This document shows, piece after piece, positions 57,651 through 64,000 of a stretch of 64,000 nt of DNA. Origin of the DNA: Eupeodes corollae (lineage: Eukaryota > Arthropoda > Insecta > Diptera > Syrphidae). The stretch covers positions 32,251,946-32,315,945 of the forward strand of contig NC_079148.1 of assembly GCF_945859685.1 (NCBI RefSeq), in the 5' to 3' direction. A program made the position numbers and the translations under genes. The notes below the pieces were generated by a model. It did not search any database and was not told the origin of the DNA. It worked only from the letters and a program-made list of their open reading frames with translations. The stretch's first letter is position 1. Each line of letters begins with the position of its first letter.

Positions 57651-60107
57651 GTAAGCGTTTTATTTCGTTTTTAATTAAAATCGAACTTAATTTACATTTT
57701 TGAAAATCGATGGATTACATCAAAATCTAATCCATTGTTTCTAAATTTGCTTCTAAAAACTTAAGCTTAAATCAAACATAAAAAACTTAAGCTTAAATCA
57801 AAAAATGAAAAAAAAATTTCACATGAAAGTTTTTGGTGTTTGCTTAAATGTTTTCACGACACGAAAATTAAATTTATTGTGAAATGAAAAGAATTTCATA
57901 TCACTTGTTTACAGAACCAGAATTGGCTGCCAGTTGTTTCAATAGCCTACGTATAGGATGCGATAAGAGTTATGCACATCAGTAACTTCTATTTCTATTT
58001 GTTACCACAATTCATCTCCAATTCTCAATTCTTCCGATTTGGTGGACAAAAACAATTTTCTGTCTATTTAAAACTATTGCAAAATGAACGAACATAATAA
58101 TATATGAAGAGATCTGAAAGTTCTCTCTGTTGGAAAATCTCTTTGTAAAAAAAAAGCAAAAGACCAAACGCTGCAAGCTTTATGTATCTTCAACAATTTC
58201 GTAAAACTACCAAAAAAATACCAATTTTTTAAATAAATCCAAATCGATACCACGGTACAATTCATATTTTTCTCCTTTTTTCGAGTGAAAAAACACAAAA
58301 GTAAAAAACTTTATTCGGATTCATTCATCCTTTTTATAATGATTTTCGATATCAATATCAATTTTATTTCTTATTATGTTGTGTCGGTGTTCAATATTGA
58401 AAAATACCCTTTATAACAGTTAAAGGCTGTATAAGGTACCTTTACAAAAATACATTTCAAACATATATGTAATCTATATACAAGCTGATGAAAAGAATGC
58501 CATTTTGTGGTTCCATCACCCAAGGGGATTTATTTTCTCTTCTCTACGATATTAAGGTAAAAAAAAATAAACATACCGAAAAAGTTTAACTTTTATTAGA
58601 GATAAAATGTATCGAAAAAATATTTGAAATCATTTTAGTTTTATACCTACATGTTTATTCTATATGTAAAAGTATGCAAGTATTGATACGAGAAGGTATT
58701 TGATTTTCTTGCAATTTTCCAATGGAATTTTTATGCCTCTAGGAAAGGCTATTATCGAATACCTAACCTTTATGAAAAGCTATAATAGCTATATATCAAA
58801 AATGGAAATAAGAAAAATAATTTATATTGGATTGTGTGGGATGATGCTATGGCCTTTTGTGGTCTTTTGTTTGTGCCAATAGTGAATACTGTCAAAATTG
58901 ATTCAAAATTCAGAACATTTTTCAAACACCTTAGTTTTATAGAAATATCTTAAGCCCTTTATAGTTTTCACCTAATAAAATCAGTACATCTTTTTTTAAG
59001 TTTTAACTAGTATGATTTCAAGACTTATTCGGTAGGAAATATTTTGTATACAAATTCGAAAAACAAAATCAATTCAAGCATAAAAAAACTGATTTTCGGT
59101 AAATTTTATTGAAATGGAGCTAATCAAACGAAATTCACTTTTTAATATTTTCTCCAAATAACTGCTAAAATAATGGACTCCTTGATTAAAATTAATGAAC
59201 AAACATATATTCCATCATAACTAGCACTTAGTTTGGTTTATCGTTAATAAGAGTATAAATTTCCAACAATTTTGGTCAAATGAGAATTTCAATTAACATA
59301 ATAACCACATTTTCACATTCATACTTATTTCATTGTTGAAATCCTTTTATTAATTTTATCCAGACCCTGGTGGAGTAATTTATTTATAATTGCTTATGGT
59401 CAGATCATAAAAAGCAATAGCAAACAATACCCGAGACATTATTGCTAAATTGTTCATGGTTGTTCATGTGGTTCGAGTACAATGGCGCCAATTAATTTCC
59501 TGAAAGAAATATTTGACGACCGATTGATTTCACAAAATGAGAAAAATTATTATTAACTGACCACGTAGTTTTTGCAGTATGTGACTTTATTAAATGTGTT
59601 TTTTATATGGGGATTTATAAAATCACATGTGTCAACTGCGGACGTTAATCCAAAAAATAATTGAGTAGATATTTGGAAAGCAATATTTCAGTAATCAACT
59701 TCATCTGTCAAGTTAGCACTACGATTTTCGAAATTAAAAAAATGAGGTATTTTATTGTAAATTAGCTGTGGTAAAAAATTGTATTCCGATAATTTTTAAA
59801 ATTCAGAATGCTATTTAGATATCTGACCTTCACTTTGCAAAACAATAAGTTTTAAAATACAAGGATTTTTAAGAGAAACTGATTTTTAGTCAATTATAAA
59901 GCTGAAATATTTCATTAAAAATATGACAGCTGTGGCGGCAAAATATTCTTTCTATGACATTTTCTATCATCAATTTCACGATTTATGCCTGTATGTCCTC
60001 GATAACCTAAGAATTTCATCTTTAAGGGTCTTACATCATTGTTGTTACATCGTATTTGTGTTTTTTGAAAAATGTTGTCAGTTAAATTTTTCTAAAAAAA
60101 TATAACT
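57651..60107 (+). other. Probable first intron of the ferlin-like gene
   Basis: Unique-looking AT-rich DNA. A 17-18-bp direct repeat (AAACTTAAGCTTAAATCAAA region) is found twice near 57757-57805. A 60-codon frame at 58700-58882 has no motif. No second exon could be identified. Confidence 0.4.
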
Positions 60108-60330
60108 TAATGTTACTTACAAAATTTCGTAAAAATAATCTAACTCGAGATTTAATCGAACATAATAATAAGATGGTAGAGAAGAAGAAAAAATTAGGCT
60201 GTCCCCAGATTACGTCCATCTGTCTGTTGTCTCTATTACATAGATTTTTTGGATTTTTATTTTTCGACATCTAGAAAATGTGTCATCATTTTTTTACAAA
60301 ATTGAAATAGAAAACATATAATTAATAAGC
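60108..60330 (+). repeat. B-repeat, partial
   Basis: TTACTTACAAAATTTCGTAA, TCTAACTCGAGATTTAATCG, AAGATGGTAGAGAAGAAGAA, TTACGTCCATCTGTCTG and TTTTCGACATCTAGAAAATG follow the family order. Confidence 0.7.
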
Positions 60331-60639
60331 TCTAAATAACTGTATTCTAAAAATATTTTAAAACTGAAGCTGATAAATTTATATACATATGAGCAACCGT
60401 ACATTTTTATGAAAATCGTGAGAGCATTTTTTGTATTCAAAAAAAAATGTTTTTTTTTTTCAATCCAAGGAAAAACTACATTTTTGGTCATCAAAAATTG
60501 TTCATGATTTCCTGAGAAAGTTTTAAAACAAATAACAGATCTGTGGGGGGTACCCACGATTGAAGCGATACAAAAATATATATATATTTTTTGAAAGAAC
60601 TTAAAAAACAAAATTTTATAAGAAATTTCATACAAGGCT
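60331..60639. other. AT-rich stretch between two opposed B-repeats
   Basis: Contains a run of TA dinucleotides near 60577-60590. A minus-strand frame of 113 codons (60294-60635) is Phe/Ile/Lys-rich and is probably not a gene. Confidence 0.35.
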
Positions 60640-60900
60640 ATGTGTTCGTTTTAAGTAAATTTGAATGTTGGATTCTTACCGATAAAATTTTATGGGGACA
60701 ACAGTTATTTTGTATAATAAGAAAACTTAAAAAATGCTTAAACGAACCTTCTTAAACACAATCAAATCGATGGTGCTTTGGGCTATAGGGGTGACGACAG
60801 ACTGACGGACGGAATCGCCGGAACCACTTTTTTTAACTTCTTTACCATCGTAATGTTTGATTAAAACCTTAAGTTCGAATTTTTTTAAGAACGCATGTCA
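60640..60900 (-). repeat. B-repeat, reverse orientation, partial
   Basis: GATGGTGCTTTGGGCTATAG, GACTGACGGACGGAATCGCC, TTAACTTCTTTACCATCGTA and GATTAAAACCTTAAGTTCGA. With the copy at 60108 it forms an inverted pair. Confidence 0.7.
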
Positions 60901-60914
60901 GAAGTAAAAAAGTT

Positions 60915-61062
60915 GATACCTTTTTTTTGTTCTTGAGATATCGAGGACGAAAAAATGAACGAACAAAGAGATGTACCCACCATCCGTCTAAAAAACAATG
61001 ATTTAGATTCAAGAGTCATTGAAACTTCGAGAAATATCACCATTTTTAATTTGACAAATGGC
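60915..61062 (+). repeat. H-element 3' fragment truncated by the LINE
   Basis: TTTTTTTGTTCTTGAGATAT, ACGAAAAAATGAACGAACAA and CGAGAAATATCACCATTTTT, AATTTGACAAATGG. The final hairpin is missing; LINE sequence follows within about 20 bases. Confidence 0.65.
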
Positions 61063-61074
61063 TTCTTTTTGATT

Positions 61075-62960
61075 GATTGATATTTATGCACGTAATAGCA
61101 TTGAAAAGAGACTATCAATGTCTCAGCAAAGGGAAATCGGTAGAAACAGCCTTGCACACTCTGGTAAGAACTATCGTATACTCCCTACAGCAAAAGGAAT
61201 ATACTATGGTGGCCTTCCTGGATATTGAGGGCGCTTTCAACAATGTTGACAAATCAGCTATCACTTCTCCTATGATGACCCTAAACGTCGAATACTCAAT
61301 CTGTGAGTTGATTAATCTAATGCAGGATCATCAACTCTAAGATGGGGGATTTTTGTACGAAAAGGTCTGTCTGTAGAGGCACTCCGCAAGGTGGTGTTCT
61401 GTCCCCTCTCCTGTGGAACATAGTGGTTAACGAACTACTTTTATCCCTTGAGAGGGAAGTCTATAGAGTGGTTGCGTATGCCGATAATGTATTGCCGTCA
61501 CAGGAGAACTTCCTAATACACTGAGAGACCTCCTCCAAAATGCACTCAATATGCTCACTAGATGGGATGATCACTGCGGAAGTAGTTTTAATCCACAAAA
61601 ATTAAAACCTCGTCCTTTTAACACGGAAATACAAGGTCCCATTAATTGTACTTCCTTCAATAAAAGATGTACTACTAATTTTTACCAATGAAGCCAAATA
61701 TCTTCGTCTGATTTTGGACAACAAATTAAGTGTAAATCTAATATTCAGTAAAGAGTTAAAAAAGCTACAGCAGCTTTTTTTCTTTCCAAGAAAGCCATAG
61801 GAAGCAAATGGGGTTTTCAACCTTGCTTATGTACGGGGTTGCAGTATGGTGGACTGCACTGGAGAAAGTCACATACTACGACAAACTCAGCAGAGTCCAA
61901 CGCACTGCGTTAGACACTCTCCTCCATCTGACACCCCCGACATCTTCAGTAAACAAGTGGCATCGAGTACAGCGTTAAGACTCTACGCCTCATCTCAATG
62001 GACCAACAACATTTTGAACCTCTTTGGTTTTATACCAAAGTATATAGACTATACTATTTCTAAACTCCTATTTGGAAAAAAACTTCCAGGTATCCATTCC
62101 ATCCAGAGATGAATGGGAGGACAAAAAACTCCTTGATAACAAAAGCATTCATTTTTATACAGATGGATCCAAGACAAATGCCAGAAAAGCTTAATCTAAG
62201 CATCTCATTCCGCCTCCCTAATCATTGTAGCGTCTTCCAAGCAGAAATTTTAGCGATCAAAGAGGTTTTCTCCTGGCTAAAAGAAAACGTGATATCAACT
62301 TCTGATATTCGCATCTTCTCTGACAGTCAGGCTGCTATTAAAAGTCTTGACGGTGTCTCATGACGGGAAATTGTAGAGTCGATGAACTCGCTAAAAATGA
62401 AACCACCTTGCCTATTTCACCTGAAAGGGAGAAGATAGGTAAACCGATAGCTACTACATGTAACTTCTGTTAGAAGAAACAGCTTTTGCGAAAGCAAACT
62501 CAAGGAGGCACAATTTACCAACATTCGCAGCCACAAAACTCATATGGCCTTCACTGAACCTTAAGCGCTCTAAAGACTTGTTATCTCAATACAGACTTCA
62601 TATGAGCACCCTAATAGGTGTCCTTACGGGACACTGTTTTATAGGCGACACTCTATACGACTTGGTGTAGCCTCAAATAACTTCTGCAGAAGCTGTATAG
62701 ACGAGGAAGAACAGGAAACAATCTCTCACCTTCTCTGCACTTGCACTGCTCTTTCACTAAGACGCAAACTTCATTTGAGAGACTACTCTTTTGATAATCC
62801 CTTCTAGCTAAAAAGGATATCAAATATTTTCTTCGCCTTATAAAAAGCTCAAAATGGTTCGACTAGTAAGAAGTAATTCTCTAGATTTATATGGTATCAC
62901 AATGGGTCTTTTCTTTTGGCCTAAATGTGTGGATTCTGAATCCGTAAACTTTTAAACCTA
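61075..62960 (+). mobile_element. Decayed non-LTR retrotransposon with RT and RNase H
   Basis: 5'-truncated ORF2. RT blocks: GKSVETALHTLVRTIV, AFLDIEGAFNNVDKSAI, CRGTPQGGVLSPLLWNIVVN and AYADNVLPS at 61474-61500, where the second catalytic Asp is Asn. Thumb: LTRWDDHCG, SRVQRTALDTLL. RNase H: FYTDGSKTNARKA (62152), FQAEILAIKEV and FSDSQAAIKSL. C-terminal zinc-like motif: CRSCIDEEEQETISHLLCTC, then SSKWFD. 3' UTR: TGGTATCACAATGGGTC, then an AACCTAACCTAATC tail. At least six frame changes and stops, so dead. RGTPQGGVLSPLLW plus RNase H suggest an I/LOA-group LINE. The tail links it to the fragment at 4687-5045. Confidence 0.88.
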
Positions 62961-64000
62961 ACCTAATCTGATGGCTTCTTATATATATCTTAAAAATAAT
63001 AAAAGACATCGTCCCAAGAAAAATTTCGAAGCTAAGATTTTGATGATTGCAATTTATCAATTTCAATGACAATTTTTTAGTTCTGTAACTTTTAAAAGAA
63101 AAACAAACCTTAGCTCTATATTTCAAAGATATTCTCATAACTAAAGGTAAAAACTATATTCCCCAACTACAATTATTTTTGAAGTTGAAATTAATTATAG
63201 TTTATATCTCCAGAGAAAATGCAATGAAACAGAAAGTCCTAAATAAGTCGAGGTACAGACACAACGACATTAAAAAGCACAATCCGCATTACTGGCATTC
63301 TAAATCATCAAATTGGATTTATTTAAAAAAATTAAAATGAAATATAAATATAACAATTTAAAAATCCGAATTAGAGCACACAAAAAGTAAATCCGTCAGA
63401 ATCTAGATGAGTTTTGGATTGGAAACTAAATCAGGCAAAGTTAATTAGGTATGCACAATAATAATCGTCTGAAATTTGTTATAAATTTAAAAGCAAGTAC
63501 GTATACGCCCTAGTTAACATTTACGCTCATATCGGATTTTTTTGTGTTGTTTCGTCACTTATTATCCCATCAATTTTGTAACAATCAATATTCGAATTAT
63601 TCCGTAGTGACATTTGTGTTTTTACTGGACAATTTATTTATTTATAAACTTAAATTGCAACGAGGGAAACATTTTTAAAACGATTTTTAATTTCAATTAA
63701 ATTGACCGCTAGCCCATAAACAAGATTTTTTTCAATGTCAATTCCAGAAATAAAAAACATTGGACAATTTATAAAACCGACACGGTAATGAAAATTTTAA
63801 GAACGTAAACGACAATTTGTGGCTGTAAATTTAAATATTATTTCAAGGAATAGAATAAATATGCATACGTTCGTTGTTGAAAATCTCGGCGACAAAAAAT
63901 TAAGCGAACATGTGGAACCTAAAATAATATGCATTCCTTTATGAATGCCGTTTTTTAAATATGAGAACTAATTTCAGAACAAAAGAATCTAATAAACTAA
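62961..64000. other. AT-rich stretch to the window edge
   Basis: No gene, repeat family or RNA gene recognised. It could be continued intron of the ferlin-like gene. Confidence 0.35.

Noticed and set aside
57905..57985. Possible second exon of the ferlin-like gene after GTTTACAG
   Set aside because: The frame after the acceptor does not resemble the rest of a C2A domain and stops quickly.
60294..60635. 113-codon minus-strand ORF
   Set aside because: Lies between B-repeats and reads as low-complexity Phe/Ile/Lys; likely chance.

Overview
The window looks like intergenic or intronic DNA from a large, AT-rich, repeat-laden dipteran (probably brachyceran fly) genome. The evidence is the short 50-60 bp introns of the one complete gene, a BEL/Pao LTR element with a DUF1759/DUF1758-type polyprotein, many decayed insect-type non-LTR and mariner fragments, and INE-1/Helentron-like repeats with satellite-like cores. 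I cannot name the species. There is no prokaryotic architecture: no operons, no CRISPR array and no rRNA.

Host genes are scarce. A three-exon gene on the minus strand (3067-4045) encodes a 287-residue putative secreted protein with a signal peptide, six cysteines after it and an acidic tail. A plus-strand first coding exon (CDS 57572-57650, with a 5' UTR splice acceptor just upstream) resembles the N-terminus of a ferlin C2A domain; the rest of that gene would lie beyond the right edge.

Most of the remainder is mobile DNA. (1) 47794-55518 is a structurally complete BEL/Pao retrotransposon: two 490-bp LTRs that look identical by eye, a 5-bp target duplication, a primer site, a polypurine tract and one uninterrupted 1710-codon Gag-Pol frame. 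(2) At least a dozen copies and pieces of an AT-rich element are present, with a conserved 5' block, tandem units of about 174 bp and a 3' palindromic hairpin (called H-element here). The BEL/Pao element sits inside one of them, and removing it restores the 174-bp register exactly. (3) A second dispersed family (B-repeat) has about nine copies. (4) There are four copies of a tRNA-derived SINE. (5) Non-LTR remnants from at least three lineages lie at 2-930, 2200-2895, 4687-5045, 9235-9745, 20110-20700, 43568-44160 and 61075-62960. (6) There are two dead mariner-type (DUF4817) transposons, one split by a LINE with a 13-bp target duplication. (7) A 761-bp TIR element with a TA duplication carries a broken Myb/SANT-like (MADF) reading frame. 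(8) A block at 56400-57180 has a C tract, perfect hairpins, a long inverted repeat and a 49-bp degenerate minisatellite.

Unique-looking sequence with little or no visible coding potential fills the gaps, mainly 7.9-9.2, 16.5-18.7, 20.7-22.9, 26.2-29.2, 33.5-35.9, 37.7-41.6, 44.8-47.0, 57.7-60.1 and 63-64 kb. Nothing here forms a pathway. The main interest is the nesting history of the repeats, the young BEL/Pao copy and the nucleosome-length H-element.
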